Shown piece after piece: positions 17,993 to 27,451 of a stretch of 64,000 nucleotides of DNA. Origin of the DNA: Cribrihabitans_A pelagius. GTDB taxonomy: Bacteria > Pseudomonadota > Alphaproteobacteria > Rhodobacterales > Rhodobacteraceae. The stretch covers positions 1-64,000 of the forward strand of contig NZ_JBMERR010000001.1 of the NCBI RefSeq assembly GCF_048820915.1, in the 5' to 3' direction. Numbering within the stretch: the first letter of the stretch is position 1; each line of letters starts with the position of its first letter. Both the position numbers and the translations under genes were made by a program. Below the pieces are notes generated by a model that was given only the letters and a program-made list of their open reading frames with translations, had not been told where the DNA came from and made no database searches.

Positions 17993-18418
17993 CCTTGCGA
18001 CTCCAATATCAATCAAACAATCAGGTGCGCGGCCGGTGCCGCGCAGGGGCGGGCACCGGGGTTCCTGAGCCCTTGGTACGCAAGGGAATCTTGCTATGGC
18101 GTTAAGCGCCCGCCATCTGCGGAGCGGATCAAGCGGGGGCAAGGCCGCCGCGGGACCCGGGGTGTTTGACATTTTCCTCAAGTTTTCGGGCTTTTGTCTC
18201 TGCGGGTCCTGCGCGCGGGGCACTGTGGATATTCGTTGTCAATCCAATGCAAATACAGATTTCCCGGGGTCCGGCCCGCCAGTGCGGTTGCGGTTTCCGG
18301 CGAGCGCGCCCTGCGCCGCGCCGCAGGCGCGGCGCAGGGCCCAACGGGCGCGGTCTCCGTCAGGAGACCTGGCGCCGGGCGGGAGCGGCCGATTTGCAGT
18401 GCGGGCCGCGGGGGGCGT
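17993..18418. other. Intergenic upstream of the hybrid kinase, with REP copy
   Basis: This 426-base stretch holds the presumed promoter region of the kinase and REP copy H. No gene is recognisable in it. Confidence 0.5.
18309..18385 (-). repeat. REP-like dispersed palindromic repeat, copy H
   Basis: Reverse copy: the palindrome CCTGCGCCGCG...CGCGGCGCAGG, the GGGCCCAAC core, hairpin GGTCTCC-GTCA-GGAGACC, then GGGCGGGAG. The apical stem differs fully in sequence from other copies but stays paired. It lies just beyond the last gene of the MoxR operon. Confidence 0.75.
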
Positions 18419-20461
18419 TCAGCGGCGGCCCTCGCGCAGCCAGCCGGTCACGATAAAGCCTGCCGCCAGCAGCAGCGCGAGCCAGGCCGGCAGCAGCGGC
18501 GCCTGGGCCACCGAAAGTGTCTCGTAAGCTTCGCGCGGGGTGAGGCCGATCCAGCCGCGGCCTGCGGCAGGCCGTCCGGCGCGCACGTTGCGCAAGGAGG
18601 GCAGGCCCTCCTCCAGCCGCAGGATGCCGCCGCGCAGCGGCGCGATCACCGGTTCAAGAATGGCGCCGGTGGCGATTGTTTCCTCAAACTCGCGCGGCGC
18701 CGCCGGGCCCAGCCCCGCCACCGCGCTGCGCCCGCCCTCGGCCAGCCGGTAGAGCCCGGGCTCCGGCCCCTTGTAACGGGTTTCCCACAGGCCGGGCGCG
18801 GTTTCGCGCAGCGCGAGCTCCACCGTGCTGCCATCCGGATTGGTGACGGTGACGGGCCCGGCGCGCTCGGAGAGGGTGCGGCGCTGGATGCGCATCTGCT
18901 GGCCCGTGGTTTCAGCCCAGAGCGCCTCTTCCTCCAGCTCCGGCTCCTTCATCATCCAATGCGCAAGCCGCCGCAGCAATTCCAGCTGCGGCCCGCCGCC
19001 CTCGTAGCCGCGGCTCCACAGCCAGGCGTGGTCCGAGGCCAGGAGCGCCACCCGCCCTTCGCCGGCCCGGTCGAGCACCAGGAGCGGCCGCTCGCCCGCG
19101 CCTGTCATCAGCACGTGGCCCTCGGGGCGGCGCAGCTCGATCTGGCGCAGCCAGCGGCCCCAGCTCCCGGCCCCCTCCAGCCCCGCGGTCACCGGATGGC
19201 GGCTGCCGAGATCGGAAATGCCGGGACGGAAGGCTTCCTCCAGCACCCGCGCAGAAGGTTCGGCCGGCAGGATCGCGGCGAGGGGCGACCGGTAGATGCT
19301 GTCGGCGCTGGCAAAATCCGGCCCCGCCGCCACCAGCACCGCGCCGCCGCCAAGCGCGTAGTTGGCCACGTTGTCGAGGTAGATCGCGGGCAGGATGCCG
19401 CGGCGCTTGTAGCGGTCGAAGATGATGAGATCGAAATCCTCGACCTTCTCCAGGAACAGTTCGCGGGTAGGGAAGGCGATCAGCGACAGCTCCTCCACCG
19501 GCACGCCGTCCTGCTTTTCCGGCGGCCGCAGGATGGTGAAATGCACGAGGTCCACGGCGCTGTCGGACTTCAGCAGGTTGCGCCAGGTGCGCCCGCCCGC
19601 ATGCGGCTCTCCCGAAACCAGAAGCACCCGCAGCCGGTCGCGCACGCCGTTGATCTGCACCAGTGCTGCGTTGTTGCGGGTGGTGAGCTCGCCCTCCGCC
19701 TCCGGCACGCTGAAGCGGATCACGTTGCGGCCGCCGTGCTGCAGGGTGAGCGGCAGTTCAAAGGAGACGCCGACCGGCAGAGTGAAGCGCTGCGGTGCCG
19801 CGCCATCTACCGAGACGTCGAGATCGGCAAAGCCGCCTGGCGACGGCGCGGCGCCCTGGTCCTCGATGCGCAGCGTCAGCGTCACCGGCTCGCCGATGAT
19901 GGCAAAGCCGGGGGCGTTCTTCACCACCAGGCGGCGGTCCCAGTCATCTGCGTGGCCCGTGAGCAGCAGGTGCAGCGGCGCGGGCAGGCCGGGGGCTCGG
20001 GCAGCGTCATGCACCTGGCCGTCCGACAGCGCAACGAGACCCGCCACGCGGGCCCGCGGCACATCGGCCAGCGCATCGGTGAGGGCGGACATCAGCCTTG
20101 TGCCCGCATCGTTCTCGCCATCCGGTACGGTGACCCAGCGCAGGTCGGTGCCGGGCCGGGCGGCGAGCTTCCGGCGCAGCTCGGCGCGGGCTGCCTCCAG
20201 CTGCTCCGGGCGGCCGCGCAGGCCTTGGCTGGCACTGCGGTCCTCGGCCACGATCACGATGTCGTTGAGCGGCGCGCGCTCTTCGCTCTGGTGCACCGGG
20301 CCTGCGAGCGCCGCCAGCAGCACCAGCGCCGCCAGCGCCCTGAGACCCCAGCCGGACAGCCCCTTCCACAGCGCCAGGACCAGTGCCGCAAGGGTCAGCG
20401 CGGCGGCGGCCCAGAGCACCGGCCAGGGCACCAGCGGGTCGAACAGGATGGTCTGGATCAT
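18419..20461 (-). CDS. Membrane protein with VWA/glutamine-amidotransferase-like domains (MoxR operon)
   Basis: 680 residues. Two N-terminal membrane segments (about 10-55) are followed by a large periplasmic-type region and one C-terminal segment (about 655-673) before an arginine-rich tail. An Asp-x-Ser-x-Ser sequence (DRSAS) sits where a von Willebrand A domain would bind metal. A later region (FDLIIFDRYKRRG, GGGAVLVAAGP) resembles the glutamine-amidotransferase-like fold found in such operons, but without a clear catalytic Cys. It is the last of four linked minus-strand genes, 13 bases after the DUF4159 gene. By analogy it is part of an envelope complex matured by the MoxR ATPase; its exact job is unknown. 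Confidence 0.75.
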   Translation of the reverse strand: MIQTILFDPLVPWPVLWAAAALTLAALVLALWKGLSGWGLRALAALVLLAALAGPVHQSEERAPLNDIVIVAEDRSASQGLRGRPEQLEAARAELRRKLAARPGTDLRWVTVPDGENDAGTRLMSALTDALADVPRARVAGLVALSDGQVHDAARAPGLPAPLHLLLTGHADDWDRRLVVKNAPGFAIIGEPVTLTLRIEDQGAAPSPGGFADLDVSVDGAAPQRFTLPVGVSFELPLTLQHGGRNVIRFSVPEAEGELTTRNNAALVQINGVRDRLRVLLVSGEPHAGGRTWRNLLKSDSAVDLVHFTILRPPEKQDGVPVEELSLIAFPTRELFLEKVEDFDLIIFDRYKRRGILPAIYLDNVANYALGGGAVLVAAGPDFASADSIYRSPLAAILPAEPSARVLEEAFRPGISDLGSRHPVTAGLEGAGSWGRWLRQIELRRPEGHVLMTGAGERPLLVLDRAGEGRVALLASDHAWLWSRGYEGGGPQLELLRRLAHWMMKEPELEEEALWAETTGQQMRIQRRTLSERAGPVTVTNPDGSTVELALRETAPGLWETRYKGPEPGLYRLAEGGRSAVAGLGPAAPREFEETIATGAILEPVIAPLRGGILRLEEGLPSLRNVRAGRPAAGRGWIGLTPREAYETLSVAQAPLLPAWLALLLAAGFIVTGWLREGRR

Positions 20462-20474
20462 CGCGCGTCCCCTC

Positions 20475-23249
20475 CTATTGGCCCAGCCGGTCGAGCAGGG
20501 CCGGCACATGCACCTGGTCGGACTTGTAGTTGCCGGTGAGCACATGCATCACCAGGTTGATGCCAAAACGGAACGCCAGCTCGCGCTGGCGTTCGCCCGC
20601 GTAGCCGCGGCCGACCGGCAGCAGGGGCCGCCCGTTTGCATCCACCGCCCAGGCCGCGGCCCAGTCGTTGCCGCCGATCACCACCGGCGTCACCCCGTCG
20701 TTGAGGTTGCGGAAGGGGATGCCCTCGGCCTGTTCGGCATCGGCGGGCGCGGCCTCGACCCAGATCGGGCCGCGGGCATGGCGGCCCGGGAAGTCCTGCA
20801 GCAGGTAGAAGGCGCGGGTCAGCACATGGTCAGAGGGCAGCGTTTCCAGCGGCGGAATGTCGAGCGGCCGCGCCAGCTGCTGCAGGCGGCGCGCCTCGGG
20901 GCTGCCGGCACCGGCCGCGGCGATGTCCGCATCGCGGGTGTCGAACAGGATCATGCCGCCCGCCCGCAGGTAGGCGTTGAGCCGCGCGTAGGCCTCGCCC
21001 GAGGGCTGCGGCTGGTCGCGGGTGACGGGCCAGTAAAGCAGCGGGAAGAAGGCAAGCTCGTCGCGCTCCAGATCCACCCCGGCCGGGGGCGCGGGCTCCA
21101 CAGAGGTGCGGAAGAACAGCGTGTCCGAGAGGCCGCGCAGGCCTGCGGCGGCGATGCGGTCGGTCTCCGCATCGCCGGTCAGCACATGGGCAAGCACCAG
21201 CTCGGCGGCAAGCCTGGCCGGATCCGCCATGGGCTGCGCCTGGGCACGGGCGGCCTCCGGCGCGGCCACGGCCGCAAGGCCAAGCGCGAGCGCCAGCGCC
21301 GCCGCCCGGCCGCGCAGCAACAGGCCCGAGACGGCGAGCGTCGCCAGCACATCCAGAGCCAGAAGTCCCAGGGCCAGCGTCAGCAGCGCCCCGCCCAGCG
21401 GCCGCTCCCGCGGCTCCTCGTAGCCGCTGACCGGGATCGAGGCGGGCCAGCGCGCGGGTCGGAGCACATCGCCCGCGCGCAGCACGTTGCGTGCCAGCAT
21501 CCGGCGGCCGCCGCTGTAGATACCGGGCCGCAGCTCCGGTCCTGCGGGGGCCGCGGCCAGGTCCGGACCCTTGACACCGGGCAGGGCTGTGGCTTCCTCC
21601 AGGCGGCCGAAGCCGTCCAGTATCTCGACCGGGGTCCAGGTTGTGCCCTCCAGATCCTCTGCCGACGGGGCCGCCGCGGCGGAGGAGACGGCGAGCCGCT
21701 CCAGCATCGCAACAAACAGGCCGGACAGCGGCAGGCTGCTCCACTCGGCGTTGGCGGTGACATGAACCAGCACCACCTGGCCCTGGCCCAGCGGCTTGCG
21801 GGTGACCAGCGGGGTGCCGTCGGCAAGTTCCGCGATGACCCGGCCTGCGAGGTCAGGATCGGGCTGCGCCACCACCTGCGAGCTGACAGTGACCTCGGAC
21901 GGCACCGGGAGTCCGTGGAAGGGCGAGCCTTCCGCAAAGGGGGCCAGCGTCTTCGGCTCGCCCCAGCTCATCGCGCCGCCGATACTGCGCCCGCCCGCGC
22001 GCAGCCGCACCGGCATCAAGGGCTCCTCGCTGTCGCGGGCGGTGTCGCTGGCAGCGAGCCGCGGCCCGGCGAAGCGCAGAAGAAGCCCGCCGTTTTCCAC
22101 CCAATCGATCACCGCCGCCTCCTGGTCCGGGGCCAGACGCGCCACATCGGCCAGCACGATCACGTCGGGGTTGGCGGGCAGGAGGTCTGCAAGAGGGCCT
22201 TCGAGCAGCTCCGCCGAGGGTTGCAGTGCCTGGCGCAGGTAGTGCAGCGGCGACAGGAGCGCGAGGCCCTCGTCAGCGCTGGCAGAGGAGATCAGCGCCA
22301 CTTCGCGGCGGCGCAGGCTGTCGTCGGTGAGCGCCACGGCGCCGGCAGAGCGCTGGCCCTGCAACTCGAAGCGGGTCAGGCGGCCGCGCAGTTCGGCCGG
22401 GAGCGACAATCCGGCGCTGGCGCTGGTGGCGCCATCGGCCAGCCGCAGGGGCAGCGTGGCGAGGCTGCGCGGAGTGCCGCCGGGGTCGCGGCCCTGGGCC
22501 AGAACCGTGACTTCTTGCACCGGGCCTGCGCGGCTGCGCTGAATGGTGATCTCGATCAGCCCGTCCTTGTAGGTGGCAGGCATCAGCCCCAGCACCGGGG
22601 CGGGGCGTTCGTAGACCTCCACGTCGCCACGGCGGCTGAGCGCTTGCAGGATCTCCTGCCGTCCGGGGTAGGCGAGCGCGTCGCTGAACCACAGGGTGTC
22701 AAAGCCGCCCTCGGCTGCGTCGAGCACGGCCGTGGCTTCCTGCAGCTGCGCCGGCCCGGGCTGCCAGGGTTCCGGCACCAGCCCTGCAAGCTCCCGCTGC
22801 CAGTCGCTGGCGGCGCGGAATTGCAGCGGCTCCGGGGCGCTGAGCCGCAGCATCGCCACCGGGCGGCCCGCACGGCCGGCGTCTTCGAGCTGGGCGGCAA
22901 TCTGGCCGCTGGTCTCGCGCCAGTCCGCAGCGCCGGCCCAGCTGGCATCCATCACCACCAGCAGCGGGCCGCTGCCTGTTTCTTCCCCGCGCGAGGGGTT
23001 CAGCACCGGGCCGGAGAGGCCGATGATCGCCGCCGCCACCGCCAGCATCCGCAGGAGCAGGAGCCACCATGGCGTGCGGTCGGAGAGGCTTTCGTCGTCC
23101 TTCAGCCCCAGGAGCAGCGTCACCGCCGGGAACGGCTGGCGCCGCGGCGCCGGCGGCACCGCGCGCAGCAGGAGCCACAGCACCGGCAGCGCCAGCAAAC
23201 CCAGGAGCAGCCAGGGCGCGGTGAAGCCGATGCCCGCAAAGACGGTCAT
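20475..23249 (-). CDS. BatA-like membrane protein with C-terminal DUF4159
   Basis: 924 residues. The N-terminal half has the BatA-type start: two membrane segments (about 6-30 and 60-80) around RRQPFPAVTLL, then a degenerate VWA-like stretch (VVMDASWAG). A middle hydrophobic block (about 635-690) ends in AAPEAARAQAQ, which looks like an internal signal-type segment. The C-terminal region (about 700-924) matches DUF4159: HVLTGDAETD, FFPLLYWPV, ARLNAYLRAGGMILFDTRD and GNYKSDQVHVPALLDRLG. It overlaps the DUF58 gene by four bases. It is a typical member of alphaproteobacterial MoxR-DUF58-DUF4159 operons. Confidence 0.85.
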   Translation of the reverse strand: MTVFAGIGFTAPWLLLGLLALPVLWLLLRAVPPAPRRQPFPAVTLLLGLKDDESLSDRTPWWLLLLRMLAVAAAIIGLSGPVLNPSRGEETGSGPLLVVMDASWAGAADWRETSGQIAAQLEDAGRAGRPVAMLRLSAPEPLQFRAASDWQRELAGLVPEPWQPGPAQLQEATAVLDAAEGGFDTLWFSDALAYPGRQEILQALSRRGDVEVYERPAPVLGLMPATYKDGLIEITIQRSRAGPVQEVTVLAQGRDPGGTPRSLATLPLRLADGATSASAGLSLPAELRGRLTRFELQGQRSAGAVALTDDSLRRREVALISSASADEGLALLSPLHYLRQALQPSAELLEGPLADLLPANPDVIVLADVARLAPDQEAAVIDWVENGGLLLRFAGPRLAASDTARDSEEPLMPVRLRAGGRSIGGAMSWGEPKTLAPFAEGSPFHGLPVPSEVTVSSQVVAQPDPDLAGRVIAELADGTPLVTRKPLGQGQVVLVHVTANAEWSSLPLSGLFVAMLERLAVSSAAAAPSAEDLEGTTWTPVEILDGFGRLEEATALPGVKGPDLAAAPAGPELRPGIYSGGRRMLARNVLRAGDVLRPARWPASIPVSGYEEPRERPLGGALLTLALGLLALDVLATLAVSGLLLRGRAAALALALGLAAVAAPEAARAQAQPMADPARLAAELVLAHVLTGDAETDRIAAAGLRGLSDTLFFRTSVEPAPPAGVDLERDELAFFPLLYWPVTRDQPQPSGEAYARLNAYLRAGGMILFDTRDADIAAAGAGSPEARRLQQLARPLDIPPLETLPSDHVLTRAFYLLQDFPGRHARGPIWVEAAPADAEQAEGIPFRNLNDGVTPVVIGGNDWAAAWAVDANGRPLLPVGRGYAGERQRELAFRFGINLVMHVLTGNYKSDQVHVPALLDRLGQ

Positions 23250-24139
23250 GGCGCGGTTCTTTCCAGGGCGTGATAGATCCACATCAGCGCGCTCTGCGCC
23301 GGGTGGCCGGTATGATGCTGCCCCATGCGCCAGCCCGCGCTCCGGCAGAGCCGCGCCAGCGCATCGCGGCGTTCCGCCAGCCGCTCCAGGTAGCGTGTTT
23401 GCAGGGCCGAGGCCTTCAGGGTTTCATGGGTGATGCTGCCCTCGATGCTTTCGAACCGGGTGCGGCCGGCAAAAGGGAAGGCCTCCTCCGCAGGGTCCAG
23501 CACCTGCAACAGAACGCCCCGCACGCCGCGCCCGGCGGCCTTGGAAAGCGCCTCTTCCAAAGGCTCAAAGGGGCCGAGGAAATCCGAGATGTAGAGCGCA
23601 CGCGCATGCGGGATCAGCGCCCGGTGGCCGGGCGGGGCGTAATCGGCGTCTTCCTGCGCGGTCAGAGCCTCGGCCAGGCGCAGCACCTGAACATTGCCGC
23701 GCCGCGGCGGCAGCGCAGCTCCAGTGAGGCCCACCCGCTCGCCCGCGCGGATCATCAGCACCGCGGCGGAAAGCGCCAGCAGCCGCGCGTGATCGATCTT
23801 CTGCGGCAGGCTGGGGCTGGATGCAAACCGCATCGAGGCGCCGAGATCGGACCAGATGTGCACCGTCTGGGCGATCTGCCACTCGCGCTCGCGCACGTAT
23901 TGCACGTCGCCGCGGGCGGAGCGGCGGTGGTCGATCATGCGGCGGCTGTCGCCGGGCTGGGCGGGACGGTATTGCCAGAAATCATCGCCGCTGCCCGCAC
24001 GCCGCCGCCCGTGTTCGCCCATCAGCACCGACCCCGCCAGCTGGCGCGCCTGCACCAGCAGGGGCGGCAGCGCGCTGGCCTCCGCCTCGGCACGGTGACG
24101 CAGCCCTGCGGCAGCGCTGGAGGCGGCGGGCTGGTTCAC
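23246..24139 (-). CDS. DUF58 domain-containing protein
   Basis: 297 residues. The DUF58 core is visible as DFWQYRPAQPGDSRRMIDHRRSARGDVQYVREREWQ (written here by position: about 52-87), with the Asp/Arg pattern of the family, followed by a VWA-like segment containing WSDLGASMRF. DUF58 proteins accompany MoxR ATPases and are thought to assist metal-dependent assembly of partner proteins. The start is GTG at 24137-24139 and overlaps the moxR stop by four bases. Confidence 0.9.
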   Translation of the reverse strand: MNQPAASSAAAGLRHRAEAEASALPPLLVQARQLAGSVLMGEHGRRRAGSGDDFWQYRPAQPGDSRRMIDHRRSARGDVQYVREREWQIAQTVHIWSDLGASMRFASSPSLPQKIDHARLLALSAAVLMIRAGERVGLTGAALPPRRGNVQVLRLAEALTAQEDADYAPPGHRALIPHARALYISDFLGPFEPLEEALSKAAGRGVRGVLLQVLDPAEEAFPFAGRTRFESIEGSITHETLKASALQTRYLERLAERRDALARLCRSAGWRMGQHHTGHPAQSALMWIYHALERTAP

Positions 24140-25143
24140 GCGGCGGCCCCGCTCCGGGCCATGCCGTCAGCGGTCTCGGCAATCAGCGCAGGCAGGCTGT
24201 CGCCGCGCGCGCGGGCCGCGAAAGTGAGCTGCATCCGGTGGCTCAGCACCGGCTGCGCCATGTCGAGCACGTCTTCGGCGCTGGGCGCCAGCCGCCCTTG
24301 CAAAAGCGCCCGCGCCCGCACTGCGAGCATCAGGGCCTGCGCCGCCCGCGGCCCCGGCCCCCAGGCAACGGTTTGCGCCACCCGCTCGCCCGCCTCCGGC
24401 TCGTCCGGGCGGAAGGCGCGCACCAGGTCGAGGATCATCTCCACCACCGACTCGCCCACCGGCATCCGCCGCAGGAGCGTCTGCGCCGCGATCAGCTCCG
24501 CCGCCGAGAACACCGGATAGGCGGCGGCCTCCTCCACCCCGGTGGTCGCGATCAGGATGTCGCGCTCGGTGCTGCGGTCGGGGTAGTTCACGTCGATCTG
24601 CAACAGGAACCGGTCGAGCTGCGCCTCGGGCAGCGGATAGGTGCCTTCCTGCTCGATCGGGTTCTGGGTGGCGAGCACGTGGAAGGGCGCGTCCAGCTTC
24701 CGGTCCTCGCCCGCGACGGTCACCATGCGCTCCTGCATCGCCTGCAAGAGCGCCGACTGGGTGCGCGGGCTTGCGCGGTTGATCTCATCCGCCATCAAAA
24801 GCTGGCAGAACACCGGCCCCGGCACGAAGCGGAAGGCGCGGCTGCCGTCCGCCGCGGTCTCCAGAACCTCGGAGCCGAGGATGTCGGCGGGCATCAGGTC
24901 AGGGGTGAACTGTATGCGGTTGCCGTTGAGCCCCATCACCGTCGCCAGGGTCTCCACCAGCCGGGTCTTGCCCAGCCCCGGCAGGCCGATCAGCAGCCCA
25001 TGGCCGCCGCACAGAAGCACCGAGAGGGTGAGGTCCACCACCCGCTCCTGGCCGATGAAGCGCCGCGTGATCGAATCGCGCGCCTGTTGCAGCTTGGCTT
25101 CCAGCGCTTCGATGCCGGCCAAGAGATCGTCGGGATCGGACAT
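24136..25143 (-). CDS. MoxR family AAA+ ATPase
   Basis: 335 residues. Walker A GLPGLGKT at 53-60, Walker B LLMADEINR near 115-122, and the sensor/second-region motifs ATQNPIEQEGTYPLPEAQLDRF characteristic of MoxR. These ATPases act as chaperones inserting metals or assembling the VWA/membrane proteins encoded beside them. It is the first gene of the minus-strand operon and is divergent from the DUF1285 gene, with a 52-base shared upstream region. The ATG at 25143 was chosen; the longer upstream frame runs through the divergent gene. Confidence 0.93.
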   Translation of the reverse strand: MSDPDDLLAGIEALEAKLQQARDSITRRFIGQERVVDLTLSVLLCGGHGLLIGLPGLGKTRLVETLATVMGLNGNRIQFTPDLMPADILGSEVLETAADGSRAFRFVPGPVFCQLLMADEINRASPRTQSALLQAMQERMVTVAGEDRKLDAPFHVLATQNPIEQEGTYPLPEAQLDRFLLQIDVNYPDRSTERDILIATTGVEEAAAYPVFSAAELIAAQTLLRRMPVGESVVEMILDLVRAFRPDEPEAGERVAQTVAWGPGPRAAQALMLAVRARALLQGRLAPSAEDVLDMAQPVLSHRMQLTFAARARGDSLPALIAETADGMARSGAAA

Positions 25144-25195
25144 GACATTCCTCTTTCCGCGGATATATGGTGTTACTCTATCGCGCTGGAAGGAA

Positions 25196-25810
25196 ATGGC
25201 AAAAGCAATGAGCGGACAAAACCCCGTGACACCTCCCGCCACACCCCCCGCCGCACCCGATGCCGAGGGGCTCGCCGCCGCGGCGAAACGTGCAGGCAGG
25301 GGCCGGGGCCTGCCGCCGGTGCACTTGTGGAACCCGCCGTTCAGCGGCGACCTCGACATGCGCATCGCCCGGGATGGCAGCTGGTACTACCTCGGCACAC
25401 CGATCAACCGCTTTGCGCTGGTCAAGCTGTTCTCCTCGATCCTGAAGCTGGAAGAGGGCAAGTATTTCCTCGTCACCCCGGCCGAGAAGGCCGGCATCAC
25501 GGTGGAGGATGCGCCCTTCGTCGCGGTGGATTTCAGCGCCGAAGGCGAGGGAGAGGCGCAGGTTCTGACCTTCACCACCCATGTCGGCGACAGCGTCGCG
25601 GCGGGGCCGGAGCATCCGATCCGCGTCGCCCACGATCAGCAGACCGGGGAGCCATCGCCTTACGTGATGGTGCGGGCCGGGCTGGAAGCGCTGATCGACC
25701 GCAAGAGCTTCTACCGGCTGGCCGATCTTGGCACCTGGCACGGCGGCCGCTTCGGGGTCTGGTCCTCGGGCGCGTTCTTTGCGCTGGAGGAGGGTTCCGG
25801 AAATGCCTGA
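25196..25810 (+). CDS. DUF1285 domain-containing protein
   Basis: 204 residues. Family marks are PPVHLWNPPFSGDLDMRIARDG, WYYLGTPINR and YFLVTPAEKAGI, with the C-terminal WHGGRFGVWSSG. DUF1285 is common in Alphaproteobacteria and its role is not established. The start is uncertain: ATG at 25196 or 25208; GGAAGGA lies very close to the first. It often neighbours MoxR/DUF58 operons (from memory), and here it is divergent from moxR. Confidence 0.85.
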   Translation: MAKAMSGQNPVTPPATPPAAPDAEGLAAAAKRAGRGRGLPPVHLWNPPFSGDLDMRIARDGSWYYLGTPINRFALVKLFSSILKLEEGKYFLVTPAEKAGITVEDAPFVAVDFSAEGEGEAQVLTFTTHVGDSVAAGPEHPIRVAHDQQTGEPSPYVMVRAGLEALIDRKSFYRLADLGTWHGGRFGVWSSGAFFALEEGSGNA

Positions 25811-25868
25811 GAACGCATCAGCCCGGCAGCATTCCGCCGGTTTGGGGCGTGCCGGCGCGCTGGGGTCC

Positions 25869-25894
25869 GGCGGCGGCTTCCCTTTGCCGCCGCC
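25869..25894 (+). terminator. GC hairpin after the DUF1285 gene
   Basis: GGCGGCGGC, an eight-base loop and GCCGCCGCC form a nine-pair stem 58 bases past the stop codon. There is no T-run, so it may only stabilise the transcript end. Confidence 0.35.
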
Positions 25895-26050
25895 GCCGCC
25901 ATGATACGCCCAGAGGCGTGGCGGAGGCAGGCGGATCAGGACCGGATTTCAGAGCGGGGTTAAGGAAAGTTTAATACGAACAATCCGCTGTTTTCCCGCC
26001 TTGGCGGCCTGCCGGCGCAGCGTTAGATCAGCGGAAAGAGGAGATGCCCC

Positions 26051-26812
26051 ATGCCCAGGTTTGCGGCCAATATTTCCATGCTCTTCGCCGAACTGCCCTA
26101 CCTGGACCGGTTCCCGGCCGCAGCGGCTGCCGGGTTTGAAGCGGTGGAAATCCTGTTTCCCTACGAGCTTGCGGCCAAGGAAACGCAGCGTGCCCTGCTG
26201 GCCAACGGGCTGGAGCTGCTGCTGATCAACGCGCCGCCCCCCAATTACACCGGCGGCTCTCCCGGATACGCCGCGCTGCCCGAAGGGGTGGAGCGCTTCC
26301 AGCGCGACATCCGCCGGGTGCTGCGCTATGCCGAGGTGCTGAAGGCGGGCCGCATCCACGTGATGGCGGGCTATGCCAAGGGCGCCGCGGCGCAGGAAAC
26401 CTTCGTCCGGAACCTTCAATGGGCTGCCGATCTCGCGCCGCGCCAGCAGTTCAGCATCGAGCCGCTCAATGCGGGCGACCAGCCCGGCTATTTCCTCGAC
26501 GACTACAACCTGGCGGTCGAGGTGCTGGAGGCAGTGGACCGGCCCAACGTGGGATTGCAATACGACGCCTACCACGCCCAGCTGATCCACGGCGATGCCG
26601 CCAAGGTGTGGGAAAGCTTCGGCCGCTTTGCCGTGCATGTGCAGATCGGCGCCGCGCCGGGCCGCTGCGAACCGGGAACCGGTCCGGTGGATTTCCAGGC
26701 GCTTTTCGCCGCCATCGACGCCAGCGGCTACGACGGCTGGATCAGCGCCGAATACACGCCCTCCACCAGGCGCACCGAGGACAGCCTCGGCTGGATGCGC
26801 ACCGCCGCCTGA
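26051..26812 (+). CDS. Hydroxypyruvate isomerase family TIM-barrel protein
   Basis: 253 residues, xylose-isomerase-like TIM barrel of the Hyi/OtnI group. MPRFAANISMLFAELPYLDRF and VEILFPYE form the N-terminal strands; metal-site acidic residues lie in FSIEPLN, LQYDAYHAQ and ISAEYTP. Enzymes of this group isomerise hydroxypyruvate/tartronate semialdehyde or 2-oxo-tetronates. No glyoxylate-pathway neighbours are present, so the substrate stays open. Start is the ATG at 26051, downstream of a GAAAGAGGAG site. Confidence 0.88.
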   Translation: MPRFAANISMLFAELPYLDRFPAAAAAGFEAVEILFPYELAAKETQRALLANGLELLLINAPPPNYTGGSPGYAALPEGVERFQRDIRRVLRYAEVLKAGRIHVMAGYAKGAAAQETFVRNLQWAADLAPRQQFSIEPLNAGDQPGYFLDDYNLAVEVLEAVDRPNVGLQYDAYHAQLIHGDAAKVWESFGRFAVHVQIGAAPGRCEPGTGPVDFQALFAAIDASGYDGWISAEYTPSTRRTEDSLGWMRTAA

Positions 26813-26964
26813 GCCGGTGCAGCGGGCGTGCGCAGGTGTGATTTGTCCTGCGGCTCCGGCGCGGATCAGGCTGGCGAGCGCCGTCGGAGTCCCCCTGACC
26901 ATGCCGGTTGACCATGCGGCCTGCCCGGTTTGCCTCGTCCTGTCCAGCCTGATCTTAGGGGGTG

Positions 26965-27147
26965 ATGTCCTGCCCCGTCACCGCGGTGGCAACGGCAAGG
27001 ACGCGGGGCACTGTGCACGGAATTGCCGCTGCCTGGATCTGGACCTGGCTGACCGCCTGGCCCGTGGCCTTTGCCGCCGCCTTCACCGACGCGCCACTGG
27101 TGCGCCGCCTGGTTGCCCTGCTGGCGCGGCCCGCGGTTCCCGCATGA
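26965..27147 (+). pseudogene. DUF2798-like remnant
   Basis: The frame from 26965 encodes about 60 residues whose second half, WTWLTAWPVAFAAAF followed by APLVRRLVALL, matches the last membrane helix and tail of DUF2798 proteins. The expected first helix is not in this frame; a hydrophobic stretch CLVLSSLILGG lies just upstream in another frame (about 26922-26964). This suggests a frameshifted or decayed gene, though a short intact variant cannot be excluded. REP copy D follows immediately. Confidence 0.4.
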
Positions 27148-27154
27148 CCGGCAC

Positions 27155-27226
27155 GCTCCCGCCTGTTCCGCGCGCATTCCGGGAATGCGTCCTCGCGGTT
27201 GCGCCGCGCGCCGCTGGCGCGGCGCC
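27155..27226 (+). repeat. REP-like dispersed palindromic repeat, copy D
   Basis: Forward copy: GCTCCCGCCTG, hairpin GCGCATTCC-GGGAATGCG, then GCGCCGCGCGCCGCTGGCGC palindrome. The core reads GGTTGCGCC in place of GGTTGGGCC. Almost the same as copy E. Confidence 0.75.
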
Positions 27227-27451
27227 AGGGGTTTGCAGAGAGGCCCATGAGTGGCGCACCCGCATTCAAGGTCGCGCGCTTTTGTCCCCGCTGCACGTCA
27301 GCGGCAATCCGAGCCCGCGGCGCGGAGGCTGCAGGGCTCCGCCTGTTCACAAGCGAAGCGCTCCCCCGGAGCGCTTCCAGCAGGCTTGGTCACCCTCTAC
27401 GCGCGCAGCGTAGCCGAAAGCGGACCTTCCGTTGCAGTGTCGGGCAGAGGT

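Noticed and set aside
19422..23273. 1283-codon plus-strand open frame
   Set aside because: Antisense to the two large membrane-protein genes, low-complexity composition, no family motif.
26595..27413. 272-codon plus-strand frame downstream of the hyi-like gene
   Set aside because: Starts inside the hyi-like gene in another frame and runs through repeat D; no coherent family similarity apart from a short hydrophobic stretch used for the DUF2798 remnant.
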